Of a stretch of 64,000 bases of DNA, positions 31,147-42,189 are shown piece after piece. The translations under genes were made by a program, and so were the position numbers. Each line of letters starts with the position of its first letter. Positions within the stretch are counted from its first letter, which is position 1. The stretch lies in contig JADLSH010000318.1 in the NCBI GenBank assembly GCA_016169945.1, forward strand, positions 620,001 through 684,000, written 5' to 3'. Origin of the DNA: Trachythela sp. YZ-2020 (taxonomy: Eukaryota; Cnidaria; Anthozoa; Malacalcyonacea; Clavulariidae). The notes beneath the pieces are model-generated. The model was not told the origin of the DNA. It saw only the letters and a list, made by a program, of their open reading frames with translations, and did not search any database.

Positions 31147-34100
31147 ATGGACAATTCGTACACAGGAAATAGCAATACAGCTTCAGAAATTCCTAACGTA
31201 CTAATGGAGCCTTCACTTGAGCACGAAAGCGGAGAAAATAATGAAAATTTACACAATATGTCAGGTATGAATTTCTAGATTCTCTCAAACCAACCTTGTT
31301 CGAAAATTGTAGGGAGAATTTGCATGTTACCGCTTTGCCTGTCACGGCTTATTTTATGCAGGAATATAAGTTTGAAATTTAAGTATTAATGCCGCGAGGT
31401 TTGAAAATTCTACTCTAAAGTCTAAAAGACTATAAAAGTTTTAAATTGCGTTGTTTTTATCAACGTACTGGTGCTACAAGGCTTATGTGGTTTGTTGGGT
31501 TCCGTGTTTATGTTATACAAATGTAAAAGCAAAACAAAATAGAAGTATTGGACAGGTATGAGGTTAGGCTCGTGAGGTGATCATTGATGTTTGTGTTTAT
31601 TGGATTTATACTTTGGGGAATAGTTTTCCAGGTCCAGTGTTACTACTGGATGAAACCTAAACTAAACTAGCTCTATTTATACTGGATAGCTCTATTTATA
31701 CTGGATAGCTCCAGATGTCAGTTCTAAACTGTTCTCCCTACAGGTCCAGTAAGAACCACCCCATGCATGTTGGTCCAGTGTTACTACAGGAGGAACCAGC
31801 CGGCGTACCCAGTGAAAACCTGCAGTGTTTGGTCGTGTCAAACTAGAAGAAAGTTCTTAAATGTAACTGATGTGAAATTAAAATTATTTTAACTTTTTTG
31901 TTGATATTATTTTGTATTATCATTTTTCTATTATATCCAAGGTCATGATTCATCGGACCCTGAATCCCAAGCTGAAAATTATATCAACATTACAACCCAA
32001 AACTCTCTTGACGTTCTCAGCAAATTAGCTTGTGAAAATATTTCAGAAACATCTGAACTGAACTCGGACCCTGTAGAAGTCATTAACGAGAGTGAAATTG
32101 AAAACGAAACCAGGCACAATCTGGTGTATAATGTTGTTGTGGACTCAGATGATGAGGATGGCAGTGATAATACAAACGTTCATGGTGAAGCCATTGCTAC
32201 AGAATTCTTTGAAGAGTATGCGTGTGAAGAGGCTGAACCAAGTACAGAAACCAATCAAAGTAATTTTAATACCTGATACTTTCCTTTTTATGAGTAAAAT
32301 CACCGATTTGGTAGACAGAATGAAATATGGGTGTGTTAGAGTGCATTGCAGTTTAACCCATTAACTGGCAGTACCCTACCACTGACAAGTAAAATTGTCT
32401 GGCGTTAGACAGAGTAAAATACTAAAGTAGGGTGCATCTGGGTGCATTGTCAGCTAATGGGTTAATCCTTTAACATTTAGGCCCAAGTGACCATGATTTG
32501 GTTCGAAAAAGCGGCAGAAACCGGCGACCACGTCAACGTTCACCAGACATAGCTCAAAGATCCTATGTGTCAAAGCGACCTCAGACAAGTGCACTTCCAA
32601 AAACAGTCCGAGCAAAGAAGAAAACCGATGTTCCTTTCAAATGTGATTTATGTGGCTCCCAACACATAACTGACCCGACACGCCGAGGAAATCGTCCCAA
32701 GACTTCAGCCCATGCACCAAGTCCAAGACATAAATTGGATCCGGAGTCTGGAAGGATGCTGACACTTTGTAATGCTTGTGGTATGGAACTTATATTGAAC
32801 TTAACATTAAAACATGTTTAAAAAGTTTTAAAATTTTGATCAGATTTTTCCAATTTTTACAAACGTTTATCTTAGATTCTTTACTCAAAAAACATGTAAA
32901 TTCAACACTAAAATACAAATTTTCAAAAATTACAAAGCATGCTTTTTTCTGTCCTGCAGGTCATGTGATATATGTCACTAGTCCACATGTGGTAGTCACT
33001 TGTCTATTCAACAAACAGTGGGGACCCTTTGGTTTTTGACCCATTTTTCAAAAGTACAAATTTTACTACTTTAAAAAGTAAGACTACTCCAAACGTTTGG
33101 TAGGTGAGAAAAAATTTTCGTTTATCATTTTGAAAATTTTGGTCAAACACAAAGGGGGACCCTTAGGTTTTCTACCCCTTTTTCAAAAGTTCAAATTTTG
33201 CTTCAAACTACTCCAAACATTTGGTTGGTAAGTGTGAAAAAACGTTTTCTTTCATCAAAACAAGGACATTAAGTTCAAAAACATGTTTTGAAAAGTTTGA
33301 AAATTTTAGAATGGTAAAATCAGGGCCTTTTTTAACTAATGTACTGGAGGGGCCAAAGCCCCCTCAGCCCCCATGTTGCCCCCCCCCCCCAGTAAGCTAT
33401 TTTGGCCCCCCAGTGAAGATCCCTTTTGTCCAAAATATAAGCAAAAAAGGGGAAAAAACTGAGTTTAGAGGAAAGTTATGGTATTCTCACAACAAAACCT
33501 GGCTCTGTTTAGATGGGATATATCAAAAATTGTCTCTGAAAATGCAGGAAATCAAGCCACAGAGACTCAAGAATACAAAAAGTTTCTGGGGAGAACCCCC
33601 AGACCCAGTAGCGTCGCCAGACCTGGAGAGGTGGGGGGGGACAAAATGATATTGAGGGGGCTGAAAAGGAGGGCCGAAGGCGCAAGTCTAGCGCGAGCTT
33701 TTTTAGGGGGTCCGGGGGCATGCTACCCCGGGAAATTTTTTAATTTAGAGTCTCTGAAATACCATTTCCTGGACTTTGGGGGACGATTTGACAGAATTCT
33801 GATGGTCAGAAAACGTACCCCCCCCCCCATCCTTTTTTTCACCGGATTTGAGAGAATCTCAAAAGTGATTTTGAGGAGAACTGGGGGGGACGTGTCCCCC
33901 CCAGTCCCCTCCCTGGCGACGCTACTGCCCAGACCCCCCTTCAGCTTCCCACACCTGTAATACACCACCTACTTGTTACGTCCCCTTTCGATGATGCCCC
34001 CCCCACTAACGATTTCTTAAAAAAGGCCCTGGGTAAAATGCATTTCTGTTGTCCCCCTTTAGTTTTCAACCTATTTTTCAAAAGTTCAAATGTTGCCTCA

Positions 34101-37100
34101 AACTACTCCAAACGTTTCATAAGTGGCCAAAAACGTTTTCTTTGATCAAAACAATGATATTGAATTCATGAATTAACATATTTTAAAGAGTTTGAAAGTT
34201 TTACTCAAATGCAAAGTGGGTGTATAAGTATTTGTGAAGAGATAATTGACATGACTATTTTTGTATTCAGGGTTGTCATTCGACCGTACAAAGGTCCCTC
34301 GTCATAGAGCTGTGTGTGATTTTGATGCTAAGAGATCTTACTTAGAAGAAGCTCGTCATTTTGCAGCGTCACTTGCTGAGGGCTTGGATGAACAGGATGG
34401 TAATTGTGTTAATTAAGTTTGTAATTAACAGTAGGTTAATTAAGTAGTAATTATGTATTTAAGTAATGATGTGCATATTGTTGTTTTTGGCTGTGTTTGT
34501 TTGTTGTTGTTTTTGTCGTTCTTTTTGGTGTAGTTGTTGTTGTTTGTCTGTTTTGTTGTTGTTCTTGCTGTTGATCATTTTAAGGTTAGTTTTTCCATTG
34601 TTATTCCTGTTGCTATTTTTGTTTTTGATGTTGCTTAAGTTCTAGTTGTTGTTGTGCATATATTCTATTAAAAATGTTTCTTTTACAATTTACCATAATA
34701 ATTGCAGCTTTGAGACTGTACTGTCCTCGTTACAAGACAAGCGCTTGTGCTTGTTTACAGAAATACATTGTGGCTGAAGGTGAGTAGATTGAATGCATGA
34801 TTTATATTTTGTATCTGCTTGAATATTTTAGTGTTCAATTTATGTACATTCTTGTTCAGGCAACATGGATGAATCTCGCGAGAGAGCACAACAGTTACTT
34901 GATCTTCTCAAACAATCCAAAATTCTTTCCAAGCAGAAATGTTACAATATTGATGAACCAGAGAACTTGTCTACTTCAGTTGAGAGGAAAGGAAGGAGGT
35001 TGGTTGACCACAGGATAAGTGTAAATTAACAACAACAAGTAATATATACAGCATTAGCACTGCGTTGTATAAGGTAGACAAGCATAAGCCAACAGCAAGT
35101 GGTTGTGTATCTTATACAACACCGATATGAATGCTGTAGCTTGTAATTCGTCTTGATGAAAACGTTCGTATTCAGGGCGCGAAATAACGGCTGGAGGGTT
35201 GCCGGTCAAGGTGACCGGCCAAACCAACTTTAGGTCGGACATCCCGCATTTCTGGCCGGTAAAATTATTCAGCCAAACTAAAGCCTGAGAAACTCCCCTT
35301 AAATGTAAAATGTAAAATAGAAAAATGTCTGTAGAAGTCAAGAATCACTTCTGAGTTTTATTGTAAAGTCCGTACAGTAAATATTATTCAAAGTAAACGC
35401 AACATCAGACGAAATTAACAAAGAACATAAGTTTTAACAGTTGCAGCCACTGCGTGCCGGCTATTTTCACTTGTCAGCAACTTCGAAACTTAATCCATGA
35501 GAAAATTGCATGAAAATAGTTTGCTCGTTCGCTTTATTTAGCAACTGAATTACATGTAAACTTTAAAAAGTAGCCGGTCAAAATGACCGATCATGTTTGA
35601 CCGGACAACTACTCAGTTTGGCCGGACATTGTCCGTTGACCGGCCGTTATTTCGCGCCCTGGTATTAATTAATCTACCTCGTATTTCAGAGGAAAAAATA
35701 TCGGCCTTGGAAATGGACAACGAAAGTCAAAAGAATTTGAGGCGTTTGTCTTGGAACAACGTAAATATCTTCGTGAAGATCTGAAACTTTGTGAACAAGC
35801 TGCTCAGAGAGTTCTCTGTTATTCAAATAACTTCTTACATAAAAAGTTAAAGACGGATCCAACGGTAAGTTTTTCCAACGGTAAGTTTTTCCAACGGTAA
35901 GTTTCTTTGTGTTTGAGTTTAGTGTTTTATACGGTGCTACACATGGTGGACAACTTGGAATGCTTTTTACACTGTCTTATGGGAAAGAGCAAATTATGTT
36001 AAATGTTTTCAGTACATGTATTTGTCACCAAACCCAAGGTCAATATATATAGTGAACAATTTAGTCAATCTGATAACTGCCTTTCCTTTTAGAGTTGCAT
36101 GACCACCGTGTTCTGCACTGTCCCACCTATAGTGAAACCCATTTATTGCTATATACGTGGGGGTATAGTGTAATAATACAGTATGCAGTCGTGGTTTGTC
36201 TCTAAACCACCTGTAAAAGATTAACGAAAAATATTGTCTCATGTTATAACTTCTAATCAATATTTTTTAGAAACCTTTACGTGTTGAACGGCGGAAAGGT
36301 CAGGCAGTACTTGGAAAGTTGAAACCCATCCAGGAACTTACGAGCGAGACATGTTGTGTTGATAAGTGTGTCTCGGTAAGCAGTTAATATTTTTTCTCTT
36401 TTTCTTTTGGGTGTTGGTGACAAATAGTGGTTCGTGCATGTGCCTTTCACCTCTGTGACCGAGGTTTGAATTCCTACAATATGCAGTTTGTTCATTATAA
36501 TTTTGCCTCAGTTACATATGCGAGAAGAGTGCTTCCAGTTTGACACCACAGATATTTGCATGGTAATGTGGTACTCTGGTTTCTTTATGTAGTAACATGC
36601 ACTGCGTCAATAATGGATGACTCTAGCCAGACGTCTAGGGAGAACATTAGTTAGTTTGCTTTAGGTTTCCTCCTGTAGTAACACTGGATCAATAAGAGAT
36701 GGTCCTTACGATGATGAACCTTGAAGAACATGCAGTTTAGAACTAATAGAGCTATCCAGTAGAAATAATCTTAGTTTAGTTGAACACAACATATTTACAC
36801 TAAACAAATGTTTTAAACAAATTATTAAATGAATTAAAAATTAATTAATTTTTCGTAGTTTAGTTTAACACAACTTATTTGCACTAAACAAATGTTTTCT
36901 CTCGCGATTTATAGATTACGCTCACACACAGTAAACTTCTACAACAATGGCGAGATCGGTCCGCTTCAGGTCAGGCAGAAGCTCGCAGAGTCTTGGCTGA
37001 AATGTTGACACCATCTGGGGGAGCAAGATCAAACTGTTATAAATTTATATCCTGGGTGACTGGATGTAGTCTTAGTACCATTGGCAGAGTTAATGAACAG

Positions 37101-38347
37101 ATGAAGAAAACAGGTTAGCCAACCGGTTTATAAGTATGTTGAGCTTCGATGTGGTCAACTTCAGGACATAATGAACAGATGAAGAAAACAGGTTAGCCAA
37201 CCGGTTTATAAGTATGTTGAGCTTCGATGTGGTCAACTTCAGGACAGCTGACACTTAAGCCATGTGTTGCTGCAACTTGCAACGCAATTTCTGCACAGAG
37301 CCATGTTATGTAGAAATGTACGCACAGCAAAACTGTGAACATGGCCCGCGTTTATTCCACCAATATTATTCGTTTCTTTGTTGCCTTCTTAGCCATGTTT
37401 AGCAAGAAAAATATATGACTGCGTATAATGAAAAGAATTGACATATTTTCTCACTCTGGTAACTGCCAGTTGTCCACCATCTGCTGCACGATAGTGCTTA
37501 GTGATACCCAAAGTCATACTATATTCTCACTTTAGGTGGGGACCGAGAGCCACCCGCTCATGGCTTAATCAGTTGGTGGAAGGAACACCCTAAACCTAAG
37601 AAGGTGAAACCGAAGCCAGTATCCCACAATGCAACAGCACATGGCGTTCAAATTCATCATTTTGCCAATGCTCAGATACAAGCTTTGCAACAACTCGGTA
37701 TCTTACAAGCGGCCACAGGGAATGTTGGGATATCTGGAACACTACTCTCCGGACAGAATAGCCAGCAAGTTATAACCATCAACTCTCCCCTAGGACTGAC
37801 CGTGCCTGCAACCTCTCAGACACAAAGCACAAGCAGACAAGTTGTGCTAACCCCAACCCAACACACCCAAATACAAATCCAACAACTACAACAACAACAA
37901 CAACAATTACAGCTGCAAACCATGCAACTGCAACAACAACTACAACAGCAGCTACAACAAGAGCAACAACATATACAAACACAAAATACCGACCAAAATC
38001 AATCAATAATTCAACTCCCAAATCAAGTCATATCCACTCCTGATGCACCCTGCCTTACCCTCACCCAATCCCATGAGTTCCCCCAAGGTACCTTCACAAC
38101 CACACTTCACCCCACACCGCAAGTTCAAACAGTATGCCCGAATAATGGGAGTCTGGGGACTAATTCCCAGTCTACATCATTGTCCACGGACACGTTTTTA
38201 TCATCAGATACATTACAAATATTGAACTCTGGTCAAGTGTCAGCAGTTGCCCCACATGTTGTAACACTACAGTGTTCCAATGAACCAGGTACGACACAAG
38301 CTGTTCCTGTCTCGCTTATACAGACCCCAGTTTCATTATCATTGTAA
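31147..38347 (+). CDS. Nuclear-type protein with GATA-like Cys4 finger and Gln-rich C-terminus, ten exons
   Basis: Exons: 31147-31264, 31942-32259, 32481-32780, 34271-34399, 34708-34779, 34860-34998, 35690-35864, 36271-36375, 36915-37113, 37536-38347; phases agree and give about 788 residues. I do not recognise the gene. The first 145 residues are acidic and low in structure. A basic stretch (RKSGRNRRPRQR) precedes CDLC at 200-203 and LCNACG at 242-246, a GATA-type layout whose 38-residue inner spacing is about twice the usual 17-20. LYCPRYKTSACACLQKYI holds a second Cys cluster. Helical, basic segments follow (LLQQWRDRSASGQAEARRVL, LISWWKEHPKPKK). The C-terminal ~250 residues are Gln/Thr/Ser-rich with a polyQ core around 630-670, typical of transcription activators. 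DNA binding is inferred. The start is the first ATG in frame. Confidence 0.75.
31630..31850. repeat. SINE-like repeat (minus orientation) in intron 1 of the GATA-like gene
   Basis: Contains a short duplication of ACTGGATAGCTCTATTTATA, CTGTTCTCCCTACAGGTCCA, TTACTACAGGAGGAACC and CCAGTGAAAACC...GTCAAACTAGAAG. It matches the reverse complement of the 36500-36785 element. Confidence 0.7.
32990..33320. repeat. Diverged short tandem repeats in intron 3 of the GATA-like gene
   Basis: About three copies of a ~100-bp unit with GACCCTTTGGTTTTTGACCC, TTTCAAAAGTTCAAATTTTG and CTACTCCAAACGTTTGG. A further copy lies at 34045-34160, to the right of the hAT-like element. Confidence 0.7.
33321..34031. mobile_element. 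hAT-like non-autonomous element with 8-bp TSD
   Basis: The ends CAGGGCCTTTTTTAA and TTAAAAAAGGCCCTG are inverted. GGTAAAAT is duplicated at 33313-33320 and 34032-34039. An 8-bp TSD with CAG-type ends is the hAT pattern. It contains C-rich tracts and the nested element at 33606-33927. Confidence 0.85.
33606..33927. mobile_element. Second hAT-like element nested in the first
   Basis: The ends CAGTAGCGTCGCCAG and CTGGCGACGCTACTG are perfect complements. CCCAGACC flanks both ends (33598-33605, 33928-33935), an 8-bp TSD. The interior is G/C-tract rich. The open frames here are element shadows. Confidence 0.85.
35173..35661. mobile_element. TIR element with CAGGGCGCGAAATAACGG ends and 5-bp flank repeat
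   Basis: The terminal ~20 bp are inverted complements. GTATT occurs on both sides (35168-35172, 35662-35666). Subterminal CCGGTCAA/TTGACCGG words are repeated in both arms. It lies in intron 6 of the GATA-like gene, ending about 28 bp before exon 7. Superfamily not assigned. Confidence 0.75.
36400..36790 (+). repeat. tRNA-derived SINE candidate with repeated 3' domain
   Basis: The head holds a B-box-like GACCGAGGTTTGAATTCC at about 36459-36476, preceded by GTGGTTCGTGCATGTGCC. A conserved body follows (GTGCTTCCAGTTTGAC, GGTACTCTGGTTTC). Then come two units of the dispersed tail (AACACTGGATCAATAAG...AGAGCTATCCAGTA). It lies in intron 8 of the GATA-like gene. The tail alone is widespread in the window. 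Confidence 0.5.
37090..37250 (+). repeat. 76-bp tandem duplication across the exon 9 donor of the GATA-like gene
   Basis: The block AATGAACAGATGAAGAAAAC|AGGTTAGCC...GTGGTCAACTTCAGGACA occurs twice head to tail. The 3' end of exon 9 and its GT donor (37114) are therefore copied. Using the second donor would read through TAG right after the first exon end, so only the first is productive. Confidence 0.85.
37250..37535. repeat. Fragments of two dispersed TIR families in intron 9 of the GATA-like gene
   Basis: 37260-37410 matches the TTGCAACGCAATTTC family of 14634-14940 (shares GTTATGTAGAAATGTACGCA). 37425-37510 carries the right half of the CCACCATCTGCTGCACGATA / GTGCTTAGTGATACCC family. Confidence 0.6.
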
Positions 38348-38532
38348 ACATTGGAAGGACTGGACAAGGGCTGGACAATATAGCCTGGAAATTTGGATAG
38401 ACTGAGTCCTTTGGACACTGATCGTTAAAGAGTAATGGACAACGCCAGGTATTGTTAATGCACTAGCTGTTAATTCAAAATGTACAGGTGTATACTAATG
38501 TAGTCTCATGTTTTTCAAATTAAAACGTGTTA

Positions 38533-39049
38533 AGGCCCGTTCAAACGAAGCCAACATTGTTGGTCCAACATCAGCCAACATTGTTGGATACAACATTGTT
38601 GGCCTCGTTTTGAACAATATGTTGGGTAATGTTGGCTGATGGTGGAATATGTTAGATCAGAATTGACTTTGTTCAAAATTATCATCTAACTAACATTGTT
38701 GCTTCAACATCATCCTGAATTCCTGATGCAACATTGTTGGGGCTGTTTGAACATTATGTTGGGTAATGTCAGCTGATGGTGGAATATGTTAGATCAGAAT
38801 TGACTTTGTTCAAAATTATCATCTAACTAACATTGTTGCTTCAACATCATCCTGAATTCCTGATGCAACATTGTTGGGACTGTTTGAACATTATGTTGGG
38901 TAATGTCAGCTGATGTTGGAAGATGTTGGATCAGGTTTGACTTTGTTTAAAATTATCATCCAACATGGTGCAACATCGTCCAACATTGTTGGACCAACAT
39001 TGTTGAACCAACAATGTTGGACGATGTTGGCGTCGTTTGAACGGGCCTT
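38533..39049. mobile_element. TTA-flanked PIF/Harbinger-like MITE with internal duplication
   Basis: The ends AGGCCCGTTCAAACGA and TCGTTTGAACGGGCCT are complements, with TTA on both sides. The interior has many CCAACATTGTTGG palindromes and a ~130-bp block (CAGCTGATGGTGGAATATG...CATTATGTTGGG) that occurs twice and partly a third time. It starts about 185 bp past the stop of the GATA-like gene. Confidence 0.8.
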
Positions 39050-39404
39050 TAGAACCAGAACATGTTCGAGCAAAAGCATGTTTGACCGAATAACGTTACC
39101 AGAGCTTGCCGTTGTCTCAAGTCCTGACTAATTGGCATTCTAATTAATATTTTGTATTGCGTTTACAATGGCATGCATAATGGTATACAAACTAATATAT
39201 TATTGTTGAACGAAAACTCATCAGTTATTCATAACGTTTTAATTCATTAATTACGAATGAATACGAAACTATTCGTTATTCGTGAATACAAAATCATTAA
39301 TTATTCATAAATGCAAAACGTAGTAATTATTTAGGAATGCATAATTAATCATTAACTATTCATGAATCTGGCTAAAAACGTAAAGAGGGTTAGCCCTAAC
39401 ATGA

Positions 39405-40495
39405 TTGACTGGATGGCATGGAGAACAGTGAGATTTTCAAAACAATGAAAAGACAATGAAACATTCAGATCACTGGATCGTGACTGAATGGCATGGAGAA
39501 CAGTGAGATTTTCAAAACAATGAAAAGACAATGAAACATTCAGATCACTGGATCGTGACTGAATGGCATGGAGAACAGTGAGATTTTCAAAACAATGAAA
39601 AGACAATGAAACATTCAGATCGCTGGATCGTGACTGAATGGCATGGAGAACAGTGAGATTTTCAAAACAATGAAAAGACAATGAAACATTCAGATCACTG
39701 GATCGTGACTGAATGGCATGGAGAACAGTGGGATTTTCAAAACAATGAAACTTTCTGATCACTGGATCGTGACTGGATGGCATGGAGAACAGTGGGACTT
39801 TCAAAACAATGAAAAGACAATGAAACATTCTGATCACTGGATCGTGACTGGATGACATGGAGAACAGTGGGATTTTCAAAACAATGAAAAGACAATGAAA
39901 CATTCTGATCACTGGATCGTGACTGGATGACATGGAGAACAGTGGGATTTTCAAAACAATGAAAAGACAATGAAACATTCAGATCACTGGATCGTGACTG
40001 AATGGCATGGAGAACAGTGGGATTTTCAAAACAATGAAAAGACAATGAAACATTCTGATCACTGGATCGTGACTGGATGACATGGAGAACAGTGGGATTT
40101 TCAAAACAATGAAAAGACAATGAAACATTCTGATCACTGGATCGTGACTGGATGACATGGAGGACAGTGGGATATTCAATACAATGAAAAGACAATGGAA
40201 CATTCTGATCACTGGATCGTGACTGGCTGACATGGAGAACAGTGGGATATTCAATATAATGAAAAGACAATGGAACATTCTGATCACTGGATCGTGACTG
40301 GGTGACATGGAGGACAGTGGGATATTCAATACAATGAAAAGACAATGGAACATTCAGATCACTGGATCGTGACTGGCTGACATGGAGAACAGTGGGATAT
40401 TCAATATAATGAGAAGACAATGGAACTTTCAGATCACTGGATCGTGACTGGATGGCATGGAGAACAGTGTGATTTTCAAAACAATGAAAAGACAC
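39405..40495. repeat. 75-bp tandem array, about 14 copies, opposite orientation to 23330-23575
   Basis: The unit has TGGCATGGAGAACAGTGGGA, TTTTCAAAACAATGAAAAG and ATTCTGATCACTGGATCGTG. Copies at the right end carry linked variants (GATATTCAATACAATG), showing subfamily structure. The long minus-strand frames over it are repeat shadows because 75 is divisible by three. Confidence 0.93.
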
Positions 40496-40499
40496 AATC

Positions 40500-41455
40500 G
40501 TAATTCAGCATAGCACTGCGACACTGCGTTCACATTGACCGAACAATGTTCGGCCTCTTTTGGTAAATTTTGGCTACTTTTTGCATCGTATTTGGCTCCG
40601 AGCATGCGCAGAAGCTTACCAACCCTGGATTTGAAAACTGGATTGAACTGGATTTGTATTAAGGTGGCTCACTACATTTTTCTAAAAATGGAAGATTCCC
40701 GATTTAGATCCGAATTTTTCGACAATTATTATTTGCTGAAAAACAAAAAGAGTCAGATTTGCATAAAACAATAACTAAAGAGTTAGAAACTTTTCAAAAA
40801 ACATCCGTAACTGCCGTTGCTATGGCAACAATGACGTTTCAATATGGCGGATATTTTTGCTTTAAAGTGATTTAACTCGGAAATAACATCGGTGACCCCC
40901 ATTTTTTGTTTCCTAAAATCTTTCTTCTAGTATATTGAATTATTTTCACAATTTAAAAAAAAATCTATTGAAACCTGCTGTCAGAGGGTTTATATTTACA
41001 ACCCTGCTGTAACATATTAACAAGTATAATTTGCTAATACATGTAGTTGTTATATACTCACTCTGACTGCCAACTTAACACTTATCTATTAAAATATCAA
41101 ATCCCATGTTTCAAAATATTTCTACTCAAATGCCTGAGTCAAAGCAATGGCTTTACATTGCTATTATACCTATAATAATAACTGGATTATCTCTGCACGT
41201 TTTTTAAATTTCCATGTGAGAGCATGCACCCAGACCCGTCTAGATTTTAAACTTTTTTTGACTCTCGATCACTATTAGTCACAGACGGCTACATTTTGGG
41301 GGCAGCCAACCTACTTCAAATCATTCTGGAAGCCCTGAACTGCTCTGTCCTGGTTAGGTGTCAAATATGAATAGAATTTTCGCTCAAAATTTCATACAAC
41401 ATGAATTGTGCAGCGACCTTCACTTCAGAAAGAAGATTTTGTAAGGTAAATATAG
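40500..41455. other. Stretch without a recognisable gene
   Basis: At 40658 the words TTAAGGTGGCTCACTACA resemble the left end of the TTAA element at 49681-50576, but I could not find a matching right end. The rest is AT-rich unique-looking sequence. Confidence 0.4.
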
Positions 41456-42145
41456 CACCTGTGTGGCTTGATCTAGCTTTCTACGATTGTCATTTCTAAT
41501 TGGCAGTGAGTATAAAAAATCTGCCTATATTTATATTTGAGTGGTATAAATAGCACCAGAACGGCAACTGTGACTGGCGGGTAAAATCACATGAGGGGAT
41601 AGGTTAGCCATTCGTAGTTGTTCGATGTCACTTCGGCTTGATTTTTCTGGTTGGTCGTGCAAAATAGGCAAGCCTGCAGCTCAATTCTGCATGGCAAGCT
41701 CTGCCCTTCGGGTGCAAGGCCTAACACGATCAAGAATAACCAGGTAAAACTGTCATTGAATCTCCACTTGTGACCAGCCTTTCGCCTGTGTGGCTTGATC
41801 TAGCTTTCTGCGATCATTGTCATTTCTAATTGGCAGTTAGTATAAAAATTTGCCTGCATTCATAATTATATTTGAGTTTATAAATTATTAGCGCCAAAAT
41901 GGCAACCGTGACTGATAGGTAAAATCACACGGGGGGGATAGGTTGGCCATTCGTAGTTGTTCGATGTCACTTCGGCTTGGTTTTTCTGGTTGGTCGTGCA
42001 AAATAGGCAAGCCTGCAGCTCAATTCTGCATGGCAAGCTCTGCCCTTCGGGTGCAAGGTCTAACACGATCAGGAATAACCAGGCAAAATTGTCATTGAAT
42101 CTCCACTTGTGACCAGCTTTTTGCCTGTGTGGCTTGATCTAGTAT
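41455..42145. repeat. ~330-bp unit duplicated in tandem, a diverged relative of the 59.7-64 kb satellite
   Basis: GTGTGGCTTGATCTAGCTTT starts copies at about 41460 and 41788, and a third copy begins near 42125. The reverse complement of each contains TTGCACGACCAACCAGAAAA, ATCAAGCCGAAGTGACATCG and TTATTCTTGATCGTGTTA. These align with the satellite words TTGCACGACCAGGCAGAAAG, ATCAACCTGAAGTGACTTGG and TTATTCCTGGTCGTGTTA. Confidence 0.75.
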
Positions 42146-42189
42146 AAAAAATCTGCCTCCGCTAGGACATTAGGGTTGTAAATGATGTT

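Noticed and set aside
33221..33968. Several overlapping frames of 70-160 residues
   Set aside because: They lie wholly in nested hAT-like elements inside an intron and have no recognisable protein features.
39352..40495. Long minus-strand frames of 124-252 residues with FHCFENPTVLHAIQSRSSD-like repeats
   Set aside because: They are shadows of a 75-bp tandem array; 75 is a multiple of three, so several frames stay open on repeat length alone.
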